A DNA stretch of 64,000 bases from Mytilus edulis (lineage: Eukaryota; Mollusca; Bivalvia; Mytilida; Mytilidae), in the NCBI RefSeq assembly GCF_963676685.1, contig NC_092352.1, positions 29,159,117-29,223,116 of the forward strand, read 5' to 3'. Position 1 is the stretch's first letter. Every line of letters begins with the position of its first letter. Positions 34,685 to 46,821 of this stretch are shown one piece after another. A model generated the notes under the pieces. It saw only the letters and a list, made by a program, of their open reading frames with translations, did not search any database and was not told the origin of the DNA. The translations under genes and the position numbers were made by a program.

Positions 34685-34905
34685 AGCTCACATCAATAGA
34701 AATAAAGCAGTCATCAAAGTTCCATGAAACTGCTCAAAGCACTTATGAATTCTTGTCCGAAAACAGGAAAATCCCCCTTTTTTTTAACAAAAAAATCCCC
34801 ATAGCTAGGAAAAGTAAAATCTAAAATTTCAATCAAACGAAAGGTAGCTCATTTCAATAGAAATAAATAATTCATCAAAGTTTCATGAAAACCACTTAAA
34901 GCATT
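34685..34905 (-). repeat. Inverted relatives of the 160-bp tandem repeat
   Basis: Two units with ATAGAAATAAA, TCATCAAAGTT(C/T)CATGAAA and GGAAAATCCCCC are the reverse complement of the units at 20255-20960. Confidence 0.6.
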
Positions 34906-35064
34906 AGCCAAAGGCGTGGCAAGAAGAAAATGGACGCAGGGTAAACCCAGTATACAACTTCAATAAAATAATTACTATCACATGCCAAAAAAAAGCTTCT
35001 TTTCATTATTCAGGTTCTCTATTTTAACAGTAAACTAAGGAAAATAACTTTCCTTTCCTCAGAC

Positions 35065-35256
35065 TCAAGAGCCTGGTATAATATTAAACCCATTGCAATG
35101 ATGATAGTGTTTAGGATCAAACCATAAAATAAATTTGTTGTGACTTCCTGGAATTCTAATGATAAATCTTTTTGCTGGAGTATTGGAACAATGATCTAGA
35201 TTTTCTGGAGCTGGTTTATTAAACTGTTCAATTACATCTACCAATAAAGTCAGATA
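35065..35256 (-). CDS. Candidate terminal coding exon, unrecognised protein
   Basis: A good acceptor (TTATTTTTTTCAG) opens a 63-residue frame with a non-repetitive composition. It starts YLTLLVDVIEQFNKPAPENL, contains KRFIIRIPGSHNKFILWFDP and ends HHCNGFNIIPGS before TGA. The mix of Trp, His, Pro and Cys is unlike the chance frames around it. I do not recognise the family. It may be the last exon of a gene that includes 36987-37196, but the intervening splice pattern could not be closed. Confidence 0.35.
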   Translation of the reverse strand, partial: YLTLLVDVIEQFNKPAPENLDHCSNTPAKRFIIRIPGSHNKFILWFDPKHYHHCNGFNIIPGS

Positions 35257-36243
35257 CTGAAAAAAATAAAATAACATCTATTAGATTATTTTGTGTCAGA
35301 TTTAACAGTGCCATTTAAAATCTATTCAATACATCTCTGATTTCTGCAAACAAAAAATAGTATCCAGAATTAGAAGTCTTAATATTATACCTATTATTCC
35401 TATATACATGATTATACAACTATTGTTTCTGTGAATCCATATATTTTCTTATTTTGTCTGTGCATTCTCTACATTTTCTTATAAATTTTCTGTGCACTCT
35501 CTACATTTTCTTCAGTTGACATTCTGATATTTGATATCTTATTTCAAATCAATCAAACTACTGAACCTCATAAATTTTTTTGTTAAATCATTGGACAAAT
35601 AACATAAATTTTAATAATTCTGATATTGTACATATTATAAAAGTGCTGAGGGTGTTAAAATATTTTTGATATTATTTGTCACTTGTTGAATATGTTTGCT
35701 TAATATAGTTGACAACCTGTTGAAAGTTTTAATTGGACTAATTGTTCAAAGCACAAAGCTATGTACACTATTTCAACAAGTTAAGATTTGATGGCAATCC
35801 GATTTTAGGTGACTTGTGTTTTAGCTGGTATCAAGTTATATGTCAATCAATGGGGATATATCAATTAAGGCAAACAAATGTGTAAAGCATGAAAGGGATG
35901 AATTGAAATTAACCTGACAACAAGATCTTCAAAAACTTCATGGACTTCTTTTATTGTGCTTCTTCAACAATTCACAAATGTTCACTTACACCAGATCTTG
36001 CAAGTCCACTTGTCAGGTACTTTCATGGTATGCACCTTACTTCCAGCTTTAACTTTCCATTATATAATATATCACTGTAATTAAAAAGTGTGTAATAAAT
36101 GTATAATTGAAAGAAGATCCTAAATCTACAAAACTGTACACAACTTATTTTTGTAGACTATTAGTATTACTTTTGAAACTTTTGTGAGTTTAAGAAAGAA
36201 AGAAAAGGCACATATGTTGTCTGTCAGAGGTAAAGCAGGGAAG

Positions 36244-36513
36244 AACAAGAATGTTTCCTCAGTACACGAATGCCCCACTCGCACTATCATTTTCTATGTT
36301 CAGTGGACCGTGAAATTGGGGTAAAATCTCTAATTTGGCATTAAAATTAGAAAGATCATATCATAGGTAACACGTGTACCAAGTTTGAAGTCGATTGGAC
36401 TTCAACTTCATCAAAAACTACCTCGACCAAAAACTTTAACCTGAAGCGGGACAGACGGACGAACGGACAGACCAGAAAACATAATGCCCCTCTACTATCG
36501 TAGGTGGGGCATA
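36244..36513 (-). repeat. Dispersed repeat family M2, minus copy
   Basis: Full set of landmarks in reverse: ACAAGAATGTTTCCTCAGTA, GCCCCACTCGCACTATCA, the core, then CGTAGGTGGGGCATA. Confidence 0.85.
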
Positions 36514-36986
36514 ATAAAAAGCCAGTCTTACTAGGTAATTTGATATTGTTCAACCCAAGGCATTTAATTGGAATGAAAATTGTCAGGATTAACTAAAATT
36601 TGGGTCTTTCCTAACAGAAATCAATAGCATTTTGGTTGAAAATCACAAGAATAAATTGCTGCTAAGTCAGCTGGAAAGGGCTTTCCACAAAATCTACTAT
36701 CCCTGAAAAATAAGTTGGTTTACATATATAATGTTAAGTTGTTACCATAAATAAACATACAACTTTCAGAAAACTATTAAATATTACGATTTTCTTTAAA
36801 AATTTAAGATATGCAGTTATTTATTTATAAATAAACACAAAAAAATAAGAGAAATAAGTTTCATTTTAGTTTTGTTGTGATTGGTGGTTTCTTCCATTAA
36901 TCATACACACACCCAACAGCTCCCAATAGTAGTGGAAGACACAAAAGCATGGTATCCAAAGTACCGGTAAGACTATACCTAATCAC

Positions 36987-37196
36987 ATGCCGGTCAATGG
37001 ACAATAAACTGAAATCTTTGTCATAAGTGGATCAATGTCACATTTCCTAGTCAGGCTTGTTTTTTTCTTCACTATTTCATCTCTGACAGCATATACCACA
37101 TGGTGTGTCTTAACTTCTTCCCAGTACTGTGTGTTGATTAAAGCTGAAATCATCCTGCATGCACTCATGTCAAGTGAAACTGAAAATTCTTCAAGC
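36987..37196 (-). CDS. Candidate exon resembling the start of an SP-RING (PIAS/Miz) domain
   Basis: After acceptor CTCTATTCTAG a 69-residue open stretch begins LEEFSVSLDMSACRMISALI, continues YWEEVKTHHVVYAVRDEI and ends CDIDPLMTKISVYCPLTG. SP-RING domains of SUMO ligases open with a D-x-D-I...vSL-x-CPL-t pattern, which this end resembles. The rest of the domain (C-x-H-x-x-CFD and W-x-CP-x-C) is not securely found. A possible piece with KVPDKWTCKI lies near 36010-36050. The donor used (AT|GTGATT) is weak. This is a candidate only. Confidence 0.3.
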
Positions 37197-37419
37197 CTAG
37201 AATAGAGTTGGGAATACAGGTGTATGTTGCAGAATAACATTTTATATACTCTATATATATAATTCATACTAGGATTTTTAAGTTGCCGCAAACCAAAATC
37301 ACAATTGAATGTGACCAGTATTTTAAGTTTCCTCACTTGTCATGCTTGTGTTAAATTATAATAAAATTGAAAAAAGAGTTTTTCAAATGGTGCATTATTA
37401 ACAAGAAACACAAAATAAA

Positions 37420-37810
37420 TCTGAATTTTTAGGTAAATAAGGGTAATAACTCTTAAAACAGTAAATGTCAAAATTAACTTGATCTGTCATTCATGAACCA
37501 ACTTGCATTGTCACAGTTCTTAAAGAACTTAAAAAAAATTTGGAAAGAGATTATAAAAAAACTTTCAAGGTGGTCGTGGATAATTATATAAGGGGCATAT
37601 TTAGTCATAACTCTTGAACAATAAACATCAAAGCTATCATAATCAAACTTGACCAGTATAAAGTATTATCCAAGTGGTTTAAATTTCATCAGATTTGGTC
37701 AAGTGATACTGTAATCATCATCATAAAACTAAAATTTTTAATGGTGGACAGACAGCATACTGACAATCATGTGCATCAATAAATGCCCCATCTTTTCAAG
37801 ATAAGGGGTA
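37420..37810. repeat. Diverged two-unit repeat (TAACTCTTRAACARTAAA type)
   Basis: GGTAATAACTCTTAAAACAG and AGTCATAACTCTTGAACAAT open two related units with AACTTGA and CAAGTGG/CAAGGTGG blocks. No coding. Confidence 0.4.
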
Positions 37811-38744
37811 TAATAATAATTGCGTGTCAGGAACAATTCAATACTTGCTAGCATTTTTAGTAGTAAGATATTTTGTGAAAGGTGTAAAGTCTTTTACAAT
37901 ATATACTTTTTTTAAACCTATCTGATTTGATCATGTTGATAAAGTCAATGTGATAAACAGTTCCGAGAATCCAGAGGTTTTCTGATGTTAAGCTTTATGT
38001 CTGTCCTTGCCCAACAAATTTCTCCATGCATTTTCAACAGTTCCTTTATTTTTCGTCAGTTAATAGGAATTATATATTCTGCCACTATAAATGAGAAGGT
38101 TGTCCTGAAATGTATGATAAAGATTTCAATTTATACAAATTAGTTTCCAGATCTCTCCTAAAAGATGTAGTGGAACTAATGTATGAACACAATGTTTTCA
38201 TAAAATTTGAATGAGTAAATTTTCCTTTGAGGTAAAGCTTGAAACAAGTAGAGGTTAGGTATGCTTTTTTCCATTAGGGATGTCTATTAGGGATGATCAA
38301 TTTAAACATACTTGGTGTTCATGGGAGGCCATTATAAAATGGGGGTATCCACCAATATATAGTGAAAAATATATATTTTCATTTATATTTTCACCATGTT
38401 CACTGATGTACATCTTTTATCGTACTTGACGCTCTATCATAAAGCAGATTTTAAAGTGCCTTTCCTGAATTTCATGTGTTTCAAGTAAACAGCCTTTTTG
38501 TATTTGAGTTTGGTGGAAATTAACTCTCAATACTAGAAAAGATCAACTTTTGTAAATCACATGTACAAATGTAGGATATAAATGACATCAAATCTAAATT
38601 TTATACCATGAATACATGTTTGTAGTGTAGAAAAATCTTTGTTTTATCATATTTAATATATATTGGACAAATAAACAAACCTGGTTAAATAAATGTCTTT
38701 TACATCTATTCTTTCATTTATTTTGTTTTATACATAAATCAGGT
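37811..38744. other. Non-coding, nothing recognised
   Basis: AT-rich, no gene supported. Confidence 0.35.
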
Positions 38745-39235
38745 AATTCAGTTTTTCTCCTTAGAATTGTTTTACATTTGTTATTTCAGGACCTTTTTAA
38801 GTTGACTATGCATGGCATGGGTTTTGTTCATTGTTGAAGGCATTATACATATGTTCAGTGTCTGTCTATGTTGTGATGTTACACTGTTGTTTCAGATAAG
38901 GGTGAAGGTTGGTACCTATCAAAACGTTCAATCCAGCTGCATTTGTTTGCACCTTTACTAGTCAGGAACATGATGTTTAGTGGTTGCCATTTGTTGATGA
39001 GGTTCATAAGTCTTTCTCGATTTTTATATACCCCGGTAGATTAGACTGTTGGTTTTTCTATTTGAATGGTTTCACACTTGTCATTTTTGGGGCCCTTTAT
39101 AGCTTGCTGTTTGGTGTAAGCCAAGGCTCAATGTTGAAGTTATAGTACTTTGACCTATAATGATTTACTTTTAAAAATAGTGACTTGGATGGAGATTTGT
39201 TTAATTGGCATTCATATAACATCTTCTTATATATC
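38745..39235 (+). repeat. Dispersed repeat family M1, one partial and one full plus copy
   Basis: A truncated M1 (ATTTCAGGACCTTTTTAAGT, CATTGTTGAAGGCATT) runs into a full copy that starts near 38870 (TTACACTGTTGTTTCAGATA) and ends at TTGGCATTCATATAACATCT. Confidence 0.7.
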
Positions 39236-39469
39236 TAGTGACCTATAGTTGTTAACTTTTATACCATTCACTGAATGTTACTGTCAAGTTTTTCATCAGT
39301 CAAATGTATGAATGGTAACAGAACTATATATTGTTCAATGAACATGATTACTGTAACGTACTCATATCACTCATTCAATGTTTTACAAGTCCCTGTCATT
39401 TAACATGTTAGTGATGTTTTATATAATAACATAAAAACCAGATTTTTTAAATGGTTGTCAAACTATTAT

Positions 39470-39705
39470 AGATTAGACCACAAGTTTTCTCTAAATTTCA
39501 CGTTTTCTCTAAATTTCACATTAGTTTACATTTTTCATTTTGGTACAATGCTGTTATAGCCAACCAAATGGTACATGTATAACAAGTTTTTCTCAATGCT
39601 GAAGGCAACATGTATACATGGTATATGGTTTAACATCCCCTTCATTTGAACTCATGTGGATAGTTGTCTCACTAGCAATCATCAACCACATCTCCTTATT
39701 TTAAT
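39470..39705 (+). repeat. Dispersed repeat family M1, plus fragment
   Basis: Contains AATGCTGAAGGCAACATG and GTTGTCTCACTAGCAATCAT in M1 order, more diverged than other copies. Confidence 0.6.
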
Positions 39706-39994
39706 ATGGAAGGAAAGAAATTAACTATTAAGAATCATGATATTCATTGAAGGATGTAAAAAAGGGGGAGAAGATGCAAATATGGCAATCAAAAATAGAC
39801 ACAACAATTTTTAAAAAGACAAACAAGAGTTATATCTGTGCCTATATTGCTCACCTGAAGAATAAAATCACCAGTTTGCTAATTCAGACTTTTATATATT
39901 TTTTTGCAATTTACAGGTTTAGCTTTAAGCTCCTATAACATGTATAACTTTCAGATAACAGCCAAAACTGAAAAAAAAGAAGTAAAAAATCAAC

Positions 39995-40340
39995 ATACGT
40001 GACATAGTGGACTATGCATTTTAAAGGACTTTTCTTATTGTGAGGGGGGATAGGACCTTTATCGGGACTCCGGGATCGGGTGTTTTTAAGCTCAGGATTT
40101 CGGGATTGACCCTTTCGGGATCCGGGAATCCTTTTTTTTGGATTTCGGGATGTCGGGATTTGCTTTATTTAAATTCGGGACCTCGGGATTTCGTTTTTTC
40201 AAGTCCGGGATTTCGGGATCAAGACCCCTCCTATCCCCCCTCTATTGTTGAAGGCTGTACACTGTTAGTGACCTATAATTATTAGTTTCTATGTCATTTA
40301 TTGTGAAGAGTTGTCTCATTGGTAATCACCGACATGCCAA
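39995..40340 (+). repeat. Dispersed repeat family M1, plus copy split by a MITE
   Basis: The left part (GGACTATGCATT, TCTTATTG) and the right part (ATTGTTGAAGGCTGTA, GTGACCTATAATTATTAG, GTTGTCTCATTGGTAATCAC) together make M1, interrupted at 40042-40242. Confidence 0.65.
40042..40242. mobile_element. Small element rich in CGGGATTTCGGGA with GAGGGGGGATAGGA ends
   Basis: It starts TGAGGGGGGATAGGAC and ends CTCCTATCCCCCCTCT, terminal inverted repeats of about 14 bases. It is flanked by ATTG on both sides (probable short target duplication) and splits an M1 copy. The interior is a chain of CGGGAT(T/C) words. An 81-codon open frame inside it is a by-product of the repetition. Confidence 0.65.
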
Positions 40341-40689
40341 TTATTCTCTTTAAATTAATGTATATATTTAAAAAATGTTTTCAAAATAACAACAAAAAAT
40401 GTGTGAATAAAAGTATAGTACAAGTTGATAAAAAGATTAAATCGAAACAGGGGGTGTCACGGAATAGAAGTTCCTTCATATAAATTTAAGTTCCGAAAGG
40501 AAAAATATTCTGGAATATTATTTCCAGAGGAATAAAAATTACAGTATATGTTCCGCACGGAATAAATGGTATAGAATATGTGTTCCTACAGGTATAGATA
40601 TTATGACATTGTTTATAACAAAGTTTCCAGTGGAACTTCAAATATAAGTTGACACCAGTGATCGGGACCAAATATTCACTAATTTTTTA

Positions 40690-41090
40690 GGATATATATT
40701 CATCTTGTTAGGTTGAACCTTTTTACATGTTTAATTTTCACCTGAGCTCCTATTTTTTCATGGAAAAAGCTAAAAAAACTGGAAATGTATATTATTTCAG
40801 GGGCAATAACTCCAAAACAGGTTTATAGACTTTTCTCCAAATTTCAGTCAAAAATAATACGTCTTGTCATGCTGATCCATTTTCCAGCTCAGTAAACTTT
40901 TAACCTAGCTCCTAAACATATCGTGGTCACAGTAAAAAAACTGATAAAAAGCATTATAAAGGGGACAAAAACTCCAAAATAGATTAACTGATTTTTTTTA
41001 TACAATTTTATCTTCTTCTCCACTAGCTATATATATGGTGAAACTCCCTATTACTCCTGATTAATGTACTTGTATTGCTTGTTAAAGTTT
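40690..41090. repeat. Diverged dispersed repeat (GGGGCAATAACTCCAAAA type)
   Basis: Two related blocks: CACCTGAGCTCCTATTTTTT with GGGGCAATAACTCCAAAACA, and AACCTAGCTCCTAAACATAT with GGGGACAAAAACTCCAAAAT. Confidence 0.5.
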
Positions 41091-41449
41091 CATCCCTATA
41101 ACTGTGGAATTTATCTTTCAGAATAGGATAGATTTACATTGAAAATGTCTGGTTACCTACTATCTGTTCCAGTGAGAGATAATGGCCGCGCCCCATCATC
41201 AACATCGTGGTAGATCTAGCTAAGTTCCGAATGGAAATGAGTATTTTCCGAAAAGAAAAAAAAAATTACAAGTGTGGACACATATCGGTGTGGATAGTAA
41301 AATAGAGAGCACTTGAGGCAGAGCTGAGCATGTAACTATGGTTAGATGCCCAATGGTGGAAGGAGAAGCAGTACTATATATAAAGAGAGCACCTGTTCTA
41401 CATATGAAAATATGGATCATCTATAAAGGGGGGTTAAAGATCAGTTATA

Positions 41450-41491
41450 CCAAGGATTTGTATAGTAAGATATTACTATACAAATCCTTGG
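41450..41491. repeat. Perfect 19-bp inverted repeat with a 4-base loop
   Basis: CCAAGGATTTGTATAGTAA, then GATA, then TTACTATACAAATCCTTGG. The stem has no mismatch and stands in otherwise ordinary sequence. It is not a bacterial-type terminator, because no T run follows and the context is eukaryotic. Confidence 0.85.
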
Positions 41492-42301
41492 TTATACTAG
41501 ATTAGTAATTGTTAATTTTGTATTAATATGTTTGAGAGTGTCATTATCATTGAGTTTATATATTGGTTGTGCCCTCTCTTAAAATGTTCTACGAGCTATT
41601 TCTTTGTCTTTTACATATAGTTCAACTTGATGATCTTCTATGTGAAAGTGTGTGCAACGGTGAGTCCGATGATCTCGCCTTTTAAGACTGAGGTTATGTG
41701 TTATAATAGTCTCAGTTTCAGATAATAAGCAAAAAAGCAAAAAAACAAATACCAAAAAAACAAAACACGGTGTGTTGCGGGGGTCGACATAAGTATATCA
41801 TTCAAAAACTTGACTGTTTGCAAGTAACCATGGAGACAACAACTTGTCTCTGAAATTTTGTACTTGCTTAGAGAGAAACCTCCGATATACTGTCATTACT
41901 GACATAAAATGATATAAAATTAGCGTTCTGCTTTTCTGACGAACATTTCCATACAGAAAGCTGTCGCCGCGTCATCTTTTAATAGATCAGCTTGAGATTA
42001 TTATTTAGGTTGAAACACTAAATGCTCATTTGATGAAAATGCTGGGAATAAAACTATTTTTCAAGGTCATTTCACCCACATAAATCCTTTCCTAAGATAA
42101 AGTAGTCCTAAACTTTGAAAAAGCCTTTAACAACTTATTCAGCCTATCAACCTATCAGTGATTTCCCCCTAAAATATTTGTGTGAAGGTATTTCATGATT
42201 TGAGGAACAATATATGAAGGAAAAAAATTGGGGGTCACCGATTTAGATTTGTCACTATAGCCACCTTGAATTTTGATTGGAAAATAAACATTGAAGACCT
42301 G
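41492..42301. other. Non-coding, nothing recognised
   Basis: No supported gene; A-rich stretch near 41720-41770. Confidence 0.3.
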
Positions 42302-42680
42302 TTGGTGACCTTCTACTGTTGTCTGCTCTATGGTCGGGTTGTTGTCTCTTTGACACATTCACTATTTGCATTCTCAATTTTTTTTGTATGTGTCTGTACC
42401 AAGTCAGGAGCCTGTAATTTAGTGGTTGTCGTTTGTTTATGTGTTACATATTTATTTTCGTTCATTTTTTTTTTATATTTAAATCATTTGAAGGCCGTTA
42501 GTTTTCTCGTTTGAATTGTTTTACATTGTCATTTCGGGGCCTTTTATAGCTGACTATGCGGTATTGGCTTTGCTCATTGTTGAAGGCCGTACTGTGACCT
42601 ATAGTTGTTAACTTCTGTGTCATTTAGGTCTCTTGTGGAGAGTTGTCTAATTGGCAATCATACCACATCTTCTCTCTTAT
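42302..42680 (+). repeat. M3 followed directly by M1, plus strand
   Basis: GGTGACCTTCTACTGTTGTC and TTGTTGTCTCTTTGACACAT (M3) run into GTCAGGAGCCTGTAATTTAG and the complete M1 sequence, ending GGCAATCATACCACATCTTC. The direct junction suggests M3 and M1 can belong to one longer element. Confidence 0.7.
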
Positions 42681-43140
42681 ATTTGTTATTAATAAAGCAT
42701 TTATACATATAGTATATGATGGTCATTAGTATTTCTATTGTATCCGGCATATTATATTAGGGAACAGTGCTTATCGTTTTACCTTTGAATAAATTATTGT
42801 GAACTTATCTAAGTAATTTTATCACACATTTTCCATAAGTAGGTGATTTCAGAGGGATACGTATCTATATAAAAAATAATCATTTTCGATATTTTCTAAT
42901 GCTTTTCAACTACGAGTTTTGATCGAATGCGGTCTCGGCTGTATATTTGGAAGTTCCATCAAACGTACCATCTTTATAATCCATACTCTACTCGTGACAA
43001 TATTCCCCAATATTCATGAATTACCCTATAATCATAAGATCAACAATAATAAATCAAATAACGTGTTAGTCTCATGGTATTTGGTTTTTAGGCCGCAGTT
43101 TTAATTTCCGGATGTAGGATAAAAAAAAATTATTGGCTTC

Positions 43141-43425
43141 AACATCGTTGTACCGTTTTACCCTATTAGAACAGTATAACTCCATACCATATGCAAAATT
43201 TGTACCATTGCTGTGTTATTTTACTTAAATAAGATAACCCCATACCATATACTAGCATGGCTATAATACTGTGTTTCTCTATTTCAATAGAATAACCCCC
43301 TAACACGTGTTAACATGGTATACCATACCCTCTATTGAACAACGTAACCCCACTAACATAAGATCTATTTAATAGGATAACCTCAGTTGCATCGGGTGGA
43401 TGCAAGTGCTGCTCCTACTAGATCT
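43141..43425 (-). repeat. Dispersed repeat M9, inverted copy
   Basis: Reverse complement of 13521-13860: GGTATACCATACC, AACAACGTAACCCCACTAAC, ATAAGATCTATT, AGTTGCATCGGGTGGATGCA. The two copies face each other across about 29 kb. Confidence 0.65.
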
Positions 43426-43789
43426 GGAGCTTGAAGTTACAATGATGTTTATGATGATGTGCATAAGGGTTTTATTTTCAAAGGATAACTCATATGACAA
43501 CCTACATTTCAGAATGTGGATGAAAAAATATGTTCTTTAGATACAATAATTTTGTATGTAGTATGTTTTTATTTTTTTTCAGTTATATGTACTAACACCT
43601 CAGACACATATTGATAGCTTATATAGCTGAATGAATTTCATTATTACCTGTCAGATTATTTCTATGAAATGATGTTAATTTCTGACACTTGATAGTCGAC
43701 ATTGGTTTACCGATGAATTTCTAAAGGAGAACAACAGGATACATCGACATGAATTTGTTCGCGTCTCCTGGTATAAAATTGCGAACGGA

Positions 43790-43865
43790 AATGGAGAATG
43801 TGTCAACGAGACAACAACGCGACCAAAGAGTAGACAACAGCCGAAGGCTACCAATGGGTCTATGT
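43790..43865 (-). repeat. Dispersed repeat M3, minus copy
   Basis: GAATGTGTCAACGAGACAAC and TAGACAACAGCCGAAGGCTA are the reverse complement of the M3 core. Open frames across it on both strands are repeat-derived. Confidence 0.55.
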
Positions 43866-44189
43866 ATGTATCAGCCGCCATGCGAACTCGCATTGAATAT
43901 AGGCAAACATGACACATTTGAAACAACTTTTCTGAGGTTCAAATAATAGTTCTAAATGTTTCTCAGCCTAGCCTTAACGTTTCCCAATCTTTTATCGTAC
44001 GGAATATAACTGTAGTTAAATGAAGTGTAACCAATAAATCATGGCCATTTCACTTTCAGAGGTTGCATAATGTAATGATAAACAAAGCAAATTTCCCATA
44101 AGAACGCCTATTACGGCTAAATTATACCACTTTTACTATGAAAGTTCGTAAAAAATTATATCTTAGAAAAGATAGTTGAAATGCATAAA

Positions 44190-44372
44190 TAAGGCCGTTA
44201 GTTTTCTCGTTTGAATTGTTTTACATTGTCTTATCGGGGCCTTTTATAGCTGACTATGCGGTATGGGCTGTGCTCATTGTTGGAGGCCGTACGGTGACCT
44301 ATAGTTAATGTCTGTGTCATTTTGGTCTCTTGTAGACATTTGTCTCATTGGCAATCATACCCCATATCTTCT
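44190..44372 (+). repeat. Dispersed repeat family M1, 3' half, plus
   Basis: GGCCGTTAGTTTTCTCGTTT, GGGGCCTTTTATAGCTGACT, GGAGGCCGTACGGTGACCTA and TTGGCAATCATACCCCATAT. Confidence 0.8.
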
Positions 44373-46667
44373 TTTTAATATAACTATTAAATTTTGAAGG
44401 TCAAATTAAAGGACTGTGCGACATATTTTCAACAATTATATTTATATGCCCCAGATTTCTAAGAGTTTACACTTATATCTTATATAGAATTCTCCACTAC
44501 ATTTCCCTTCACTTTGGGTCTTCCTCGGAATTCAAGGCAGAAGTAACATTTCCAAGATATGTCTCTATGAGATGAAGGATAGAGATCATGTATGGGAACC
44601 AGTATATAAACAAAACAAATAATACATGAGTATTATATATTATCCACGAAAAAGACGAGGTTTGTGAAACAGTTTTTTTTACAAAGTGCAACATAGAAGG
44701 ATGTTTTTCCTGATTTTTTTTTTTTAAATATGAATCATATAAGGAATTGTTTATGTCATTGACAAATTCAAACTGCATTTCTTTATTTGTCAACATGTAA
44801 ATAGTAAGACAACAAAAATACCAAACTCCGAGGAAAATTCTAAACGGAGATTCCCTTAGCAAATCGTAAAATCAAAAGCTTTAACACAACATATGAATGG
44901 ACCAAAGATAATTAAATAGGATTACACTCACACTTGAAGGCTTGCAATTTCATTTTTGATATGATAGAATGTTAATTATTTTATAATTAATACCACTGAT
45001 TTCTGAATAAAGGTACCGGGAGATATCGAGTAATAACCAATAAGACACGATACAGTCTCCAACAAAAGAGTGGTACCTTTACAACGTATCAAGATCAAAT
45101 TTTCACAACATTAGCGAAGTCGTGACTTATTTAAACACAAACTAAAAAGGTCTGCCATCAACACCAAATTTTCCAAATAGCAAACACGTTTTAAACATAA
45201 AATAAGAAAACCACTGTTTAGTTTCCATACTTTGAAAAAGATTAAAAACATGTGATGTGGCAGGTAAAAACATTAACGCTACATTTTTTTCTGCAGAAGA
45301 TGCGCATATCGATAAAACTCTTTTTATGACCCCCCCCACCCCAACCCCACCCCACAACATGCAAAATATAATGACTTACATATTATCTCTATGAGTGTAG
45401 TATTAATCGCAAAAAAATGCTCGTATAACATGATCTATGAATTTATATTCGATCTCAGTCCCTCATCACTCCTAAAAAAATATGCAATGGCATGATATAG
45501 TTAATTTTCTGAGAAAATTTGAACAACTTTGATATTGCGTTCAGGAGGAGTTACGGGTTCACAACAGGTGACCCTGATATATCAATGGCGTAATCAAAGA
45601 TTGCTCAAGGAAAGTCCCAGAGTTAACAGGGTAAAATAACAAACCAATTGAGGTGCAAATTTACTTTACATGTGAAAATTTTTATTCAGAGATTGTTCAG
45701 AAAAAATGTTGTAATAAATGTGAATTTCGGATTTCTCTATCATGGCAAAATAAATCCGAAAAATTATTAGATAAAAAATAAATAAAAGGAGATATGACGA
45801 ACAAATGGACTCTCCGCTCTAAAAAATATCCCAAATTTTATTTAACAAAATACACAATGAATTCATACATATTTCCCCTTCTATAGATAGACATTACAAT
45901 AACATCCTTTTCGTGTTTGAATTTCAATTGATCGTTGAACATATTTCCGATTACTCTTTGAAATGAAACTAGGTCAATCATGAAATATATGAACAATAGG
46001 TATAACAAATCTTTTCACTTCCTTTATTTGACATTTTGTTGGCAGAAAAATAATCATGTCTGAAAACATGTATCAACATTTGTCCCCGATTTCAACTTTT
46101 AATGGTTTTAAAAGGTATCGTGTGAATTTGACTAGAGTTTACTTTGTTGAATTTGGGATTTTTTTTTCATTTCATGTAATGGCTGGATTTTTTTTATATC
46201 CAACTGTTATACTTTAACCTTTCATATTCGGCAATGATTTAATTAATATTATTTGTACGTACCGGCTACTAATTGAATGTATGTTTTTGATAAGACGACT
46301 TTCTTTATCCACTATGATATTATGCATAATCAGTCGTATTATTTACCAGTGATTTTAACACAAGATGCACATCAATCGTTAACGCAGTTGAGAAGAACCT
46401 GCTACCTTTCTGGTGCGCTTGACCTTGGTTTTTTAAACGGTTTGTTACCGTCCATCTCAAGTTTACTTTGTAAACTGTTGTTTATTTGTTCATGTTTCTC
46501 CTTTTGCTGGGACGTTGTATCTTTTCTCTTAACTGTTGGCTAATGTCCAGGGCGTTTTCGTTACAAAACCAAGTTAACAGTATTTTTTTTCTATTTCTAA
46601 TATGATAGCAACTTTTGACCGTGTTGCTTCGAGGTCAATAATGGACTCATTGTGACATTCAGTATAC

Positions 46668-46673
46668 TTTAAT
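46668..46673 (-). promoter_or_regulatory. Candidate polyadenylation signal ATTAAA of the chitinase gene
   Basis: Minus-strand ATTAAA about 150 bases past the chitinase stop codon. A canonical AATAAA lies further down near 46482. Either could be used. Confidence 0.35.
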
Positions 46674-46821
46674 TTGACATGAAAAAAACATGGAAAATCT
46701 AATATATTTTGAGATACAGAGAAAACTACAGAAAAAAATAACATTAAAACAATGTTTGAATAATATATTATTATAAGCAAAAATAACTCCACGATTTCAA
46801 AGTCAAATTCTTTTAACAATG

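Noticed and set aside
36010-36085. Possible second half of an SP-RING domain (KVPDKWTCKI)
   Set aside because: Two mutually exclusive frames both look plausible, stops lie just upstream, and the second Cys is not in frame without an unproven splice.
33795-36553. Two minus-strand frames sharing LCPTYDSRGALCFLVC-like peptides
   Set aside because: The shared peptide is the translation of the end of the M2 repeat at 33840-33901 and 36440-36513.
40040-40285. 81-codon frame rich in SGPRDF-like words
   Set aside because: Product of the CGGGAT words of a MITE-like insertion.
43675-43946. Overlapping open frames on both strands
   Set aside because: They lie on an M3 repeat copy; the shared peptide GRVVVSLTHS also appears at 42266-42514 from another M3 copy.
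44509-44862. 117-codon minus-strand frame
   Set aside because: It lies in the 3' flank shared by the segmental duplication; the copy at 4840-5210 does not preserve the frame.
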